Positions 11,716-22,350 are shown, numbered from the stretch's first letter. The stretch: DNA of 64,000 nucleotides from Acholoe squamosa (GCA_949317995.1 OX439050.1:5239771-5303770), one strand, 5' to 3'. The notes: generated from the letters alone by a model not told the origin. Made by a program: numbers and translations.

Positions 11716-12596
11716 CTGCGGTTCCACCGCCGCAAATTTCGACTTCCGAGTGAATTCAGGCCTAGGTCAGTCGTATCTGAAACCTCCCCAGCCGGGAGGG
11801 TGATGTGGGCAGAGGCAGTGGGAGTTAGTGGGGCTCTAAACCTCTGAGAAAATTCTCTCCCATTTTCTATTAGCCAAAGTCACAAAATCATTGATAAGTC
11901 ATAAGAAAAATTTACAGAAAATCTAAAACAAATCAGGAAATGACTTGATGAAATATAGAAAAAAATCAGCCTATTTGGTAATAGAAATTACCTCTTTCAG
12001 AAAAACAGAGAGATTTGTAAACAAGGGGCCAGGAGTAGAAGGCCTCAATTGGACCCTTATCTTATATCTTATCTCTGATCTTCTCAAAACTACTCCCGAC
12101 TGACCACCAACTGGAATTTGCAAAAATCAAAACATGCACGACTGCAAGTCACAGTGGATCTGCAGCTTCTGAGCTTTAAGCAGCATTCTGCACCAACCAG
12201 TGCTATAAGAGGTCAGGAATGTATGTAGCATGTTTGATATGGGTCAGCCATGTGGAGGGAGTGAGGGATGCTGGGATACATTGTGTCAGTCCTTAGGCAC
12301 CATACAGTGGGTGTACATGTACAGGGAGTGGACTGTACTACAGAGGTTTATATAAGTGTGAGACACACCCATTTTACTCACCAGGGGGCACAGCTGTATC
12401 ATATACAGGGCCTGTACATTCACTATGTCACATATTATCGCCCATGGAGTTGGCTGATATTTGTGATGTATGATTCATTGATTGTATCAACACTGTGCAT
12501 AAATGAAGTCCTGTTACATGGTGAAAGGATTATCCAAACTACACACTGGGGAAAAGTACCATAATGGCCAATTTAGCATGCGTGCCACCATTAGAC
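11716..12596. other. No gene recognised
   Basis: Non-repetitive sequence by eye. Frames at 12268-12564 (+) and 12514-12741 (-) have no recognisable family and no convincing splice pattern. Confidence 0.45.
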
Positions 12597-13227
12597 TGAA
12601 CGTACCATAGCTTGAATGTACCAGCTCCTTAATGTACCATTGCCTCGACCCATTGGTCGTAATGTACCGAGGCTGTAGTCGGAATGTCCCACTCAGAAAG
12701 TCGCAATGCCCCATGCAATGCCCAATGCCTACCACAGGCATCTAAGGAAAAATCTGGTCATTGAGTACTGTTCCATAGATAAAGTACTCACCTATAAGGT
12801 GCACCCTCGACTACAAGGTGCCTATATACGTGGGTAAAAAGTGACGCTGTGATGCAGGGGTTTTAAAAAGTGACGGATGGCAACATTATCAAAAGTTCCT
12901 AGGAAATTGGCATAATATACATAAAAAGTGACAGAGTGACGTGCCCTCCTTCCTAAAAAGTGACGGCATGACATCCTCAAAATTTTGAGCACCCATGTAT
13001 GGGCTCTACAAGGGACTAGAGACACAATACCATTCCTTAGCTGAGACAGCCCTGGATACAATGCTCAGAAACAAATGGACAAGTAATTTCGGATGGTACA
13101 TTACGACCAGGGATGATGGTGCATTACGACCAAGTGGGTGGGACATTACGACTAGGGCGACGGTGAATTCCGACCAGAGGGGTGGTACATTTCGCCTGGG
13201 ACATTGTGGCAGCGGTACATTACGTCT
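12597..13227. repeat. Degenerate repeats in facing orientation
   Basis: The left block (12597-12745) repeats a TAATGTACCA-type motif. The right block (13085-13227) repeats the reverse complement, GGTACATTACGACC, about six times at 24-28 bp spacing. Between them, 12836-12975 carries several copies of AAAAAGTGACG. The symmetry suggests one transposon with subterminal repeat arrays, but no clean TIR or duplication was found. Confidence 0.5.
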
Positions 13228-13480
13228 ATAAATCATGTGTGCGCTTCTTAATTTCAAAACCCGTGCATTTGAGACAATTTATTTCAATATAAAGTAGTTT
13301 ACTACTCCAATATGCTAATGCTTAAGTGACCTTCAAAGAAAAAAAACTTCCGGTGACATATATCATTTTAAGTGTCAAGCATGTGACATTTAATAACATG
13401 ATATATAGATGGTCTACATGTGACCTTTATCCAAGGTCCATAAAATAAAGTAAACAAGTAAACAAATGTTTTCAGTTTAA

Positions 13481-13731
13481 CCCTTTCAGGGCTGCTGATA
13501 CATGATTAATGCATCATGCCCATTGGTCGTCACGATGCATGAATGCAGCCCTGGTGAGCTGCTGGTGATGCACCATTCATGCATCATGACGACCTCAGGT
13601 GCCGATCCTGAAGGGTCGATACACCATGATGCTCTAATGAAGTGCTGGCCAGCAGACTCACTAGCACTTCATTGGTGCATCATGTCACCGGGCATGATGC
13701 ACTGATGCATTCAGAGGCAGTCAGTGAAGGT
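13481..13731. mobile_element. Family P MITE, nearly complete copy
   Basis: A 251-bp copy with TTAA at 13477-13480 and 13732-13735, the target site of piggyBac and Kolobok elements. It starts CCCTTTCAGGGCTGCTGAT. It holds the GATGCATGAATGCAGCCCTG arm and the second hairpin CTAATGAAGTGCTGGCCAGC / CTAGCACTTCATTGGTGCAT. No coding capacity. Confidence 0.8.
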
Positions 13732-15582
13732 TTAAGTGACTTAATACATTGGGGGACTCCTCCCATTCCACTAGTAGCATGGACAGACCACATGTCCAGC
13801 ATTCCTACATATCATTTACACTGGAATTAAAGAGGAGTGCATGTTACACACACCCTACAGCTACACATGGTGTGTATAGTCAGTTCACGGCCACTGCTGC
13901 ATACATATATACAGTGCATGGCCTTTTTTCTGTATATATACTATACTATCATCTGTATAAAGCACATGCAGCTTATAAACATGCCAGGACGTACCTGGTA
14001 AGCCTCACAGAAGCAGCAGCAAAAGTCAGGGGTGTGCCTTATAGGCAGGGTGAATGACAGTAGATTAGTACTAAAGTGTTCAAAATTCTGTTCAAGGTAT
14101 GCATTGTGATTGCTGCTGAAATCTTGGTGGTTATATACAAGGTAGCATGGTAGTATGGGGTTTCTTTGCATGTATATTGGGCCGGAATATTGGGTCCATA
14201 GTAGAGTCTTTTCTCAACCTGTTATCATTTCAATTAAGATGGTTCAATACAAGTACATGTATATCCACATTTGTTAATACCATTACTATGTACACATATA
14301 GTCTGTGAATAATCCAATCTACTCAACAAAAAAAAAATTAGCTCCAAGCAGAGATACATGACTTAAGTCGGAAAAGTCCCTCCAGAAATAGCAGTTCCGG
14401 TGATAGTCAACTCTTTTTATATTCTTTTCCTTTGCTCTCTCTACATTTTGTCCCTCCTCTTAGAAATACACATCCCCTGCACTAGAGCTACCATATGGAT
14501 GAGTCGTCTGGCCTAGACGTCGTTGGTTTTCTGTGGATTTCTTTTCTCTGCTCCTACATCCTGCAGAGAGCCTGAGAGTTTTATTTATACCTAAAGGTAA
14601 TGACTATAGGGTTGTGCCCTCCAAGCTTTCCTGTACCAACCTAGACTGGCTACTTTCCCCATCCAGTATTTTTCTTTGGGGAGTAGGGGAATGTGATGGG
14701 GGGTGACACACACTAAGGTAGATTTGCTCAAGTCACTGGTGATAAATATATAAATCATAATTTCCAGTCTAGTTTCTGAGCATGATATAAGACCTTTTGC
14801 TGTCCTATAGTATACATTTTGAGGAGATTGCACAAACATATCTAGATGTCTGACCTTTGATTGGTTCTGTCATGTACCAGCCACAGAAAAGTAGTTCCCC
14901 TTGTATAACAGCGATAGAACTTAGTGTGGAAAGCATGAGAGATTTCAAGATTGACGTTTTAACTTTGATATTGACGTAGCACAGTAGACCTCCCGATACT
15001 CCCATAGTCTACTTCCCATTCGGTCTTTGGCTGGGACTAAAAGCGAGTCTAAAGCCAGAAAAAAAGGCAGATTTGTTTCACAGATGTCTTTATAAAATGA
15101 AACAGAAAGATATTGTGAAATTATCTTGTCTTCCCTTTTTTTCACCTGTTTCCAGGAAACCAATCTGAGGGTACAAGGGGAGAGGTAGTAGGGGGGAGCT
15201 CATCCAATATAACCAGTCTGGGCCTCATAGATTCAGGGGGGAGAGTGTAAACAAGTCAGAGTGTGTGAGCTATGGACTGTCACAGTAAATGTGTTCCAGG
15301 CATGTTTTTGTTTGTAACCAATAAACAAAAACAAACAGGCCGGTCTGGTAAACATGAGAAACATCAGATTGGGTGTATGGTGTGATGCAGATGTATGAGA
15401 ATGACTTAAACTCCAGATTTTATTACAAACAACACATGTGTACATATGTACCTCATGTTTTAGCTAGAGGTATGGGCAACAGCACAGATACGCCTTGAAA
15501 CAAAGTGTCATGAGAAGATTTAGAGGGTCAAGTCAATGATTCTTAAAGAATTTTGGTAGATGTAGATTTTGACCCCAGGACA
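13732..15582. other. No gene recognised
   Basis: About 1.85 kb with no recognised repeat. Minus-strand frames at 14591-15163 are slightly longer than average but show no domain. Nothing here can be joined to the tetraspan exon with confidence. Confidence 0.45.
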
Positions 15583-15960
15583 CTTCATTGGTGCATCATG
15601 CCGCCCAATGAGCATGATGCACTCCTGTATTAGGGAGTGATCATTTTTTAACAACGGGGGGAGGGGGGGAGGCTGGTGGGTTTGCATGCGGATGCACGTA
15701 AAAGATTTCGACCCCCCCTCTAGAGCGGGTAATATTTTTTCGACCCCCCCATAAGGGACAAAAATCGCGCGCCAACGTCCCCTTTTAGCCTATAGTAACG
15801 CACGGGGTTTTCCGCTGAAAACAGGTGAAATCATTTTGACCCCCCCCCATCAGAGGTGTTGAAGAAATTCTGACCTCCCCAGTCAAGGGGTTGAAAAAAT
15901 TCTGACCCCCCCCTCAACAGCCCCCCTGTTGTTAAAAATGATCACGCCCTTAGCAGCATT
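15583..15960. repeat. Family P remnant interrupted by a family H element
   Basis: CACTTCATTGGTGCATCATG, CCCAATGAGCATGATGCACTCCTG and its flank at 15585-15630 are the right half of a family P copy (second motif here split as CCCAATGAGCATG + ATGCACTCCTG). A family H element sits in it, and AGCAGC resumes at 15952. Family H therefore inserted after this P copy. Confidence 0.65.
15633..15949. mobile_element. Family H (PIF/Harbinger-like) MITE, copy 2
   Basis: A 317-bp copy with ends GGGAGTGATCATTTTTTAAC and GTTAAAAATGATCACGCCC and a TTA duplication at 15630-15632 and 15950-15952. The interior has poly-C/G tracts and GTAACGCACGGGGTTTTCCG followed by CTGAAAACAGGTGAAA. Confidence 0.85.
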
Positions 15961-16394
15961 TATACACTGTAAAAAGTTAACGGTTGAATCTACCAGGGAT
16001 CCTCACAAACAGAAGAGTGGACCACCATACCTGTATTACAGTGTACAAGTGTAGTTTTTACAAGAAGCCCTTGGTGGCAGTGTGGTACTACAAGGAATCT
16101 CTGTGGAAATAACAACGGATCTCCAGCAAATTTGGGATGAGGATTTCGCCGTTATTTCAACATTATTTTTTTACCGTGCAGCCTTGTGGTAAGACAGTAA
16201 AAGTAGCCTGCGTACAGTACCCAGGATGGTCATGGTCTCCACAACACACACATGATATAATGAGGATATAAGGGGCTGTACCTGGCTCATCTCCAACCCA
16301 TTATATACATGTTAAATATGAGCTGTGTTTTTACAATAGGGAGTACCTATGGTTATATTACAAGACAAGTACTCCGGCAATTACTCACCATAGC
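15961..16394. other. No gene recognised
   Basis: A short inter-repeat segment. TTTTTACCGTGCAG/CC near 16170 resembles an acceptor and a donor-like GTAAGA follows closely, but no plausible exon lies between them. Confidence 0.4.
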
Positions 16395-16700
16395 GGTCTG
16401 TTTAAGCGCCCAGACGCTTATAAACTTCAATACCCTTATACACAGGGATGAAAGTCACAGAGCACGAAAATCCCTGAAATGGTCCAATATTCGCTCCAAA
16501 AATCTGGGTTTCTATATGAATGTATAGGGCCCTGGAACTTCAAAATCCCTGAAATCAGGGAATTCCCTGAAGACTTTCATCCCTGTATACATGTAGCTCC
16601 GGTGTTTACTCGAGACGGGGCGTTTATTTGAGACCATAGTGATTGAAAGCGCCAATATGGTATTATAGACCCTGTTGCCTATTATGATGATTTATTTTTT
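16395..16700 (+). repeat. Family R repeat copy, with a nested insertion
   Basis: Has TTTAAGCGCCCAGACGCTTA and TAAACTTCAATACCCTTATA on the left, then, after an inserted element at 16443-16585, GGTGTTTACTCGAGACGGGG and CGTTTATTTGAGACC. The order matches other family R copies. Confidence 0.6.
16443..16585. mobile_element. 143-bp MITE nested in family R
   Basis: Ends CAGGGATGAAAGTC and GACTTTCATCCCTG are perfect inverted repeats. TATACA flanks both sides (16437-16442 and 16586-16591). The interior repeats AATCCCTGAAAT. CAGGG...CCCTG ends with a 6-8 bp duplication would suit a hAT-type element, but the family was not confirmed. Confidence 0.75.
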
Positions 16701-17084
16701 TTTTTCATTTCGTATACAGATATTGGCCTATTGAGTACATTATTATGGCTCTATACCCCTAAAATCGAGATTGGGACATGCGCATCTTTTGGTTTAGTGA
16801 CATGAGGTCAATTACATGTCTATTTCTTAAAATCGACATGCTGACATGGCCATTTATTAAAATTGACATAGGACAGGGCCCCCCCCCCATCAAAGGCCCC
16901 AATATTATCTAAAGTGTATAGAGTACTATGTGCAGAAATACCGGATATCACACAAACAGTATAGACTCCCTATAAACCCTGAGTCAGAGTCTGCCCTGGA
17001 GGAAGGGGTTGGTGCCTGGTATACCCCCTCCCCCCTCACCCATCCACCCCCTCCCCCCCCCATTCTCTGCTGCCTCCCTGTCAG

Positions 17085-17179
17085 AGACGCCGGTGATCAA
17101 TCACCAAGCACAGGCAGGGGGCCTAAACGGCCAGCGCCTCTGGAGGGAGAGCGATGGCCAGAGGCTGTGGCAAGGCGAG
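17085..17179 (+). CDS. Candidate internal exon, unknown protein
   Basis: What is visible: a long C/T-rich tract ending in CTGCCTCCCTGTCAG at 17084, which is a strong splice acceptor pattern, then 95 GC-rich bases ending in GCGAG/GTGAGA, a strong donor pattern. Two frames are open. The one starting two bases in gives 31 codons and ends on a codon boundary; its peptide includes GLNGQRLWRESDGQRLWQGE. I do not recognise the family. No partner exon was found; an ATGTCGTCTGAG start followed by a CAG/GTGCAC donor-like site lies 105 bases downstream but cannot be joined to it. It would be on the opposite strand to the tetraspan exon. The tract could also be chance in a CT-rich region, so this is a hypothesis. 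Confidence 0.3.
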
Positions 17180-18514
17180 GTGAGAACGTAGCGTCTGTGC
17201 TGCGTCTGGCTCTGCTTGAAGAACGCTACGTCTGCTGTATGATCTGCTGCTACTGAGAGTTGGGTCACAAACAAGGTTGAAATGTCGTCTGAGTCCTCAA
17301 TAAAATGGAAGAGGAAGTCCTTCTCAAATTACCAGGTGCACTATCCGTGTTGACGACCTGCACTGTATACTATTGTGTAAAACCTAACATTAACTAATTT
17401 TGGTGTCGAAATGTACCAAAGTATCTCATTCAAGTGGCAGGGCGCTTATAAATTTGAATGCCCCTGTATCCCTGGCCCTTATTTGAGGCCGGTACTTTTC
17501 TAATACAGGTGTTAAACCCGCGACTCTTGCTGCCCGTCCAGTAGGTTTGGAGGCATTTCATTGGCTAGCCATGTCCCATGCAGGGCCGTGCAGCATGTGG
17601 TGTCTGTCACACCAAGGTGCTGACAATCCCAGGGTCAGAGGTCATATATCAGAAAAGAAACTGTTGGGTTTGAATCTAGACACCAAAACAAAAAGCTGTC
17701 ATCTTCTATACAGCAGTTATACTAAAATGACATTTTCTGAAATTCACACCATTCACTTCATGGTAATACATGTAGTTATTTGTGTGAAAGTGACAAATAA
17801 ACTGTTACTCCTTAGTGAGCACTAAGCAGCTAGATTTCTGTAATGCTGTGCCCAGTCTCAGACATCCACATGGAGTTGTGTATGTATGTGATACTGTATA
17901 CCAGACAACTGGTGCTGTCAGTGAATAATAACCAATCGGGGGGGGGGGGCACTACTGTGTGTCTGCCTGTCACTCACCCCTACAAAAAGACCAACCCGAT
18001 AAGCAATGAACAGGGAGGACTAGTCTACCATGAGCATTGATGCTAATAATCTTGTTTTTTAGCAGATCATGTCAGTCAGATACAGATACTGATACAGCTC
18101 TCATATTGGACTGTCAGATATTACATGCATAGGAGAATACTGAGGCAGACGACATTTAGACATGGAATGATGGACCCAGCGGCCATTTGGTGCCAATTGT
18201 CGTCTGCTGTGACGTGATCGGTGTCAATGCACTGGATGTGTGTGTGAAAGGTCAATCCATGCCACCCTACACCCCCTCTACCAAGGTGTCACCCCAGCCC
18301 CCCCCCCCACACACATCAACCTATACACCCACCCAATATCCTAGTAATAGATATGACACTCAAAAAGAGCAGCAAAGAAAAAAAAAGTCGTCTGGGTTCC
18401 AGCATTTGACGTGACCTTTCCTCTGCCTAGTCCTGAGGTGGCACTGAGGGGGGGGGGGGGGGGCGGTGATGGGAAATACACTCTGTCCTGTATATACTGT
18501 ATGTAGTGTACAAT
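17180..18514. other. No accepted gene
   Basis: Contains a family R scrap at about 17440-17500 (GGGCGCTTATAAATTTGAAT), poly-G runs at 17939-17949, poly-C at 18299-18308 and poly-G at 18449-18464. No coding region was recognised. Confidence 0.45.
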
Positions 18515-18660
18515 AGTGGCCCGTATAAGCGGGACAGGCACTTATTTGAATACTGTTTTTAATGCTTAAGATCAATTTCAACACCCCTGTACCCCCGGCG
18601 CTTATTCGAGACCGGCGCTTATTTGAAACCCCGGCACTAAAACAGGCCATTAGGGTATCT
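18515..18660 (+). repeat. Family R repeat copy, most legible
   Basis: Reads GTGGCCCGTATAAGCGGGAC, AGGCACTTATTTGAATACTG, ATTTCAACACCCCTGTACCC, GGCGCTTATTCGAGACCGGC and GCTTATTTGAAACCCCGGCA, then AAACAGGCCATTAGGGTA. This copy best defines the family order. No duplication identified. Confidence 0.6.
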
Positions 18661-18899
18661 GTGGGAGCTTGTCGTAAACAAGCAGTAGGCATGCCACGCC
18701 CACCCACCACTGGGGCCCTCCATCACCCTGCTGTCTACTACCCATACTCACCTATCCCTCCACTGGTGGGACATTCTTCATATTCATAAAAAACAACTTA
18801 TATGCTGTATTTAGGTAAAAAATGTCGGTATCTTAAGTTGAAATTCAGTTCAGTCCATGTGGTGTGAAATCTCTCTGGAATTGGGTTATTTACCAGTGC

Positions 18900-19225
18900 T
18901 CAGTGTCCACAAATGGGGACAGTAATTCCTCTTCTATCAGTGTCCACAAATAAGGACAGTAATTTCCTCTTCTATCAGTGTCCACAAATGGGGACAGTAA
19001 TTTCCTCTTCTATGAGTGTCCACAAATAGGGGCGTGGGAAACAGTTTCAGAAAGGGTGGCACCAGGGGGGTTTTCTGCAATTTTTGACCTCCCTTTGCTT
19101 GACCTTTTAGTTTTGACCTTTTGAGGAGTTGGCCAAACATGGGGGGGGGCATGTCCCCCCTACCCCCCTGCTTTCCACGCCCATGGACAATAATTCCTCT
19201 TCTATCAATAACCTTTATTCGTTCA
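18900..19225. repeat. About 38-bp tandem repeat, interrupted by an insertion
   Basis: Three to four copies of CAGTGTCCACAAATGGGGAC followed by AGTAATTTCCTCTTCTAT. The last unit is split by a 154-bp element at 19029-19182, after which GGACAATAATTCCTCTTCTA resumes the unit. Confidence 0.85.
19029..19182. mobile_element. GGGGCGTGGGAAA-ended element inserted in a tandem array
   Basis: Ends GGGGCGTGGGAAA and TTTCCACGCCC are inverted repeats. The interior is rich in CCCCCC/GGGGGG. The host repeat unit reads continuously if the element is removed, which fixes the order: array first, then insertion. The ends resemble the GGGGCGTAGGAA element at 21477. Confidence 0.65.
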
Positions 19226-19299
19226 AGGACTGCATTTTCGGGCATTTATGGCCATGAAAAGGACACAGTGGATCACATCACTATGTGGGCATGACAAGT

Positions 19300-19690
19300 T
19301 AATTCTTTAAGGGCTGTATGGTTTATTGATGCATAGGCATTGATACACGAATACACAGCCATGGTGAGTAACTCGCCAGTGCTAAATCAATGCATCATGG
19401 GGGCCCTTGATGGGGGGTCCCAATGTCCCATGTCGATTTTAAGAAATGGCCATGTCACCATGTCGATTTTAAGAAATGGCTATGTCCCTGTGTCGATTTT
19501 AAGGAATGGCCATGTCCCCATGTCGATTTTAAGGAATTGGCCATGTCTCATGTCATTAGGCCAAAAAATGCTCATGTCACCATGTCGATTTTAGGGGTCT
19601 AGAGCCATATCATGCCGACCCTAGCTCTGGGGTTCAAACAATCGCAAATGTAGAAATAATCTACACGATGCACCAATGCAGTGCTGTCAA
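19300..19690. repeat. Family P MITE carrying a 30-bp internal tandem repeat
   Basis: Begins TTAATTCTTTAAGGGCTG, has GGTGAGTAACTCGCCAGTGC and ATCAATGCATCATG, then a 30-bp tandem array, then ATCATGCCGACCC, GATGCACCAATGCAGTGCTG and a decayed return arm. The array has been gained within, or inserted into, the P copy. Confidence 0.6.
19422..19590. repeat. 30-bp tandem repeat (CATGTCGATTTTAAGRAATGG)
   Basis: Four to five copies of CATGTCGATTTTAAGAAATG plus GCCATGTCAC, slightly diverged. The inverted motif (TTAAAATCGACATG) also occurs at 16760-16860, so it is a dispersed sequence that has been amplified here. Confidence 0.85.
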
Positions 19691-19826
19691 GGAGACCCAG
19701 TGAATTGATGCTTGCTGCATCATGTCGACAAAATTATATGGACCTTAAGGTTTCATGTGGCGCTCAAAGGGATTTTAACCATCATAAATCATAGCAGAAA
19801 AAAATTCAAATAAAACTGAAACTTAC

Positions 19827-20052
19827 CAGCACGCTGGTTCTGTGCCCCACAGCGGCAGGCCTCCCAGAGCCCCTGGTGGTAGTCGTTGTTAACAGACCAG
19901 GCCGTGGTGGCAAACCCGATCACGTACAGGATGGCTGAGAACACCAGACACATGAAGATAGCCCCAGCCATCCCCCTGAAGGAAATGGTGTGCACAGCTA
20001 CCCCGGCAGGGGCGCTGGTAGTAGTGACGGTAGTGGTCTTGGTAGTAGGCAT
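19827..20052 (-). CDS. First coding exon of a claudin/PMP22-like tetraspan protein (partial)
   Basis: Minus-strand exon starting at the ATG at 20052 (context CCAAAATGC) and ending at 19827, where GCTG/GTAAGT makes a strong splice donor. It encodes 75 complete codons plus one base (phase 1). Residues 1-20 are Thr/Ala/Val-rich with no cleavable signal. About 27-51 form a hydrophobic membrane span (GMAGAIFMCLVFSAILYVIG). W52 and then GLWEACRC at 61-68 match the first extracellular loop signature of claudin/PMP22/EMP-family proteins (W, GLW, C, C). Proteins of this fold have four membrane spans and sit in the plasma membrane, often at junctions; this exon holds only the first span and part of loop 1, so the remaining two-thirds must come from downstream exons to the left, which I could not identify. 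Frame beyond 19827 is intron. The exact subfamily is not resolvable. Confidence 0.65.
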
Positions 20053-20500
20053 TTTGGACGATTGGGTTAGATTTAATAAGTTACAGGTAGAATGGTAATA
20101 CTAGAAGTAGTAGGATTCACGAAGTGTGACAGACTCCTGGATGGTTGGTATAGAGTAAGTTCCCTGGGTGAGAAATCCTCCTGTGGTGTTAAGGTATAGG
20201 AGCTGCTGTGAGATGAGTACTTCTCTGGTCTAGGCCTAGCGTCCGTGTGGAACGCAGCCTGCCTGCTCCTCCCTGACGCTGATCCACCTTGGGGGCGGCA
20301 ACACTCTCCAAGCACTTATTTTGTAACTTTTACTGTAACATAAGGGCTTCGTGCTGACTATACATATGCCTAGAGAGTAGCATGTCATGGAGGCATACAT
20401 TACTTCACTCTTCACTCTCACTCTCACTTTAACGGAATGTATAGGATGAGCAAGCTCTGGAATCTGCTTGGAGAGTGAGAGGAAAGACGCCCCGCCCACA
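20053..20500 (-). other. Probable 5' leader and proximal promoter of the tetraspan gene
   Basis: Sequence directly upstream of the ATG on the minus strand. It has no long repeat, unlike most of the window, and is moderately CpG-containing between 20240 and 20300. CTCTCACTCTCACT-type pyrimidine runs are at about 20400-20430. No TATA box was placed with confidence and the transcription start is unknown. Confidence 0.35.
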
Positions 20501-20631
20501 GCGTCCCACTAGCGTCTGCCCAGCGTCCCATGTACTAGATCTCCACCAGAGGGCCCTGGTGGGCGTTGGAAAGCCCCGGGGTGTGTAATACAGCAGCGAC
20601 ATGTGGGGGAAGATCGAGGCTTGTTTTGGCA

Positions 20632-20724
20632 GACGTCACTGTACGCCTACTGCTTCAGTACTGTGGCTGTTTCCATAGAAACGGAGAAATGTCGTCTGGG
20701 CCACTTCAAAATGGTTCCCGCCAA
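20632..20724. promoter_or_regulatory. Putative CRE half-site, RFX X-box-like and E2F-like cluster
   Basis: GACGTCA (20632-20638) is a CRE-type core. GTTTCCATAGAAAC (20669-20682) is a near-palindrome resembling the RFX X-box. TTCCCGCC (20715-20722) followed by A-run matches the E2F core. They lie within 93 bases, about 580-670 bases upstream of the tetraspan ATG, in GC-richer DNA. Motif matching alone is weak evidence; the cluster could serve the tetraspan gene or an unseen plus-strand transcript. Confidence 0.35.
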
Positions 20725-20916
20725 AAAAACTTATTACTCTTGGGTTTTGCCCAACCACTAAGAATAAAGTTTTATTTTCCTGATAGACCAGTACAGTAGG
20801 CCTACCTCACTTTATATGATATGCGGCTTTTAGATACACAAAGCTGAGGCATACTGCACATAATAGAACGCCCTAATAGGTGCTGCACCTTATAAGCAGG
20901 GGGAATCATATCAAAT

Positions 20917-21288
20917 CTGGAAGGTGTTGCTCCTATTGTAAAAGGAAGAGCTGGCTAAAAATGCCCTTGTTTCCAGTCCTTTCTTTTCATGTAGCTATAA
21001 CTTGTCCCATTTGTTGCTCACAAGTGGTCATTCAAGTAAGGTGCTAAAAAAGGGGGATTTGAGTAGGTACCTAGTTGGGAGAAGTCAGTCAGTATAATAA
21101 ACTATAGAGTGTGTGACATGAGTAGGTACCTGGTAGTGCAGCTCTCTCTATGTTAAACAAGGCAGGTGACTTTTCAGACTAATGTGGTGAGTGCAAGTAC
21201 TTAGGTGAAGCAGTGCACGACTTTTAGACTGTTTAGAAAAGAGGGCACATACTCACAGCTCTTTTTACAATAGGAGCAACACCCTCCA
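20917..21288. mobile_element. Family G non-autonomous transposon, copy 3 (inverted orientation)
   Basis: A 372-bp copy, opposite in orientation to copies 1 and 2, with ends CTGGAAGGTGTTGCTCC and GGAGCAACACCCTCCA. ATATCAAA before and ATATCAAG after the element suggest an imperfect duplication of about 8 bp. Confidence 0.8.
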
Positions 21289-21476
21289 TATCAAGCAATG
21301 CTGTCTCCACTGGATAACCTGGTACCTCAGTATAAGTTAATATATATTATATCACTATTCTGGCACCTCCCTTACTGTTATACCCTCTCCTACCAGTGCA
21401 TTATGAGAGCATATACACACATGTGCATTTTTTGGATTTTTGGATATACTTTTTCGAGGTCAAGTTGGACTATATT

Positions 21477-21823
21477 CAGGGGCGTAGGAAAAGGGGGGGG
21501 GCAGGGGGGCCTGGGCCCCCCCAATCAAGAAGGAGGTGGGGCCTGAGTATGTCTGGGCCCGCCCAATATTTTCCAAGAACTCATAATCAATGGAAAAGAA
21601 GCTAAAACTTTACATCTCAAATTAGATTATTATGGTGATGTCATAGGGAAAATGGGGTTCTGAGCCTAAAGTCAGATCCAAAATTTACCAAAACTTACTT
21701 TTCTATATGAATTCTATATACGCATGATAATAGATGCCATCACGCATCAGCCGACAACTCAAGGTGGTCGCGATGGTGCCCTCGGCGGGCCCCCCCAATG
21801 AAGATTTACTTCCTACGCCTCTG
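21477..21823. mobile_element. 347-bp element with CAGGGGCGTAGGAA ends
   Basis: Left end CAGGGGCGTAGGAA and right end TTCCTACGCCTCTG are inverted repeats. ATATT flanks both sides (21472-21476 and 21824-21828). The subterminal zones are poly-G and GGGCCCCCCC-rich. CAG...CTG ends point to a hAT-like element, though the visible duplication is only 5 bp. Confidence 0.7.
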
Positions 21824-21894
21824 ATATTGGAATATTTTGGGAAATTTGGGAGACATACAAATTCAGTCTCGCCATTGTTTCAATGTGAAAAATC

Positions 21895-21964
21895 GTCCAA
21901 ACCCGTACGAGGATTGAACCCCGGCTGCAGTGGTGGTAGGCGAAGGCCTCAGCCATAGCGCCAC
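21895..21964 (-). repeat. tRNA-derived SINE head
   Basis: On the minus strand from 21964: GTGGCGCTATGGCTGAGGCC then ... GCCGGGGTTCAATCCTCGTA. ATGGCTGAGGC (21946-21956) fits a Pol III A box and GGTTCAATCC (21911-21920) a B box at tRNA-like spacing. A full cloverleaf is not obvious, and the CCACCACTGC between the boxes looks like a degraded anticodon arm. This is the usual 5' part of a SINE; its tail should extend left of 21895, with end undetermined. Confidence 0.55.
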
Positions 21965-22350
21965 ACTGAACGGTGAAGAAATCCAATGCGAAAATAAATA
22001 AGACCTTGACCGGATAGGTACTGCATTTTCGCACTCACTTTTTGTCTTGATTCCAAGCTTGTCATGTTATAATATCAAAATCCCAAGAAGTATTCGATCC
22101 ATAGAAGAGGAATGCGTGCTAATTTTCTCCATTTTCTTTGATATAAATAAGAATCCATTAATTTTCCCAATGTACGCGGGTCGCGGTCCGGCCATTCCCA
22201 CCCGCCTCCTTGTCCGGCGAAAGTGTGTCAGTGGCCCGGATGTAGATATAGGTCATCCGCTCACCGTACGAGGAACACGGCGAAAATTTCGGACCATTTT
22301 GGAAAATCAATGGATTCTCCTTTATTTTAAATATATTGGACATAATATAC

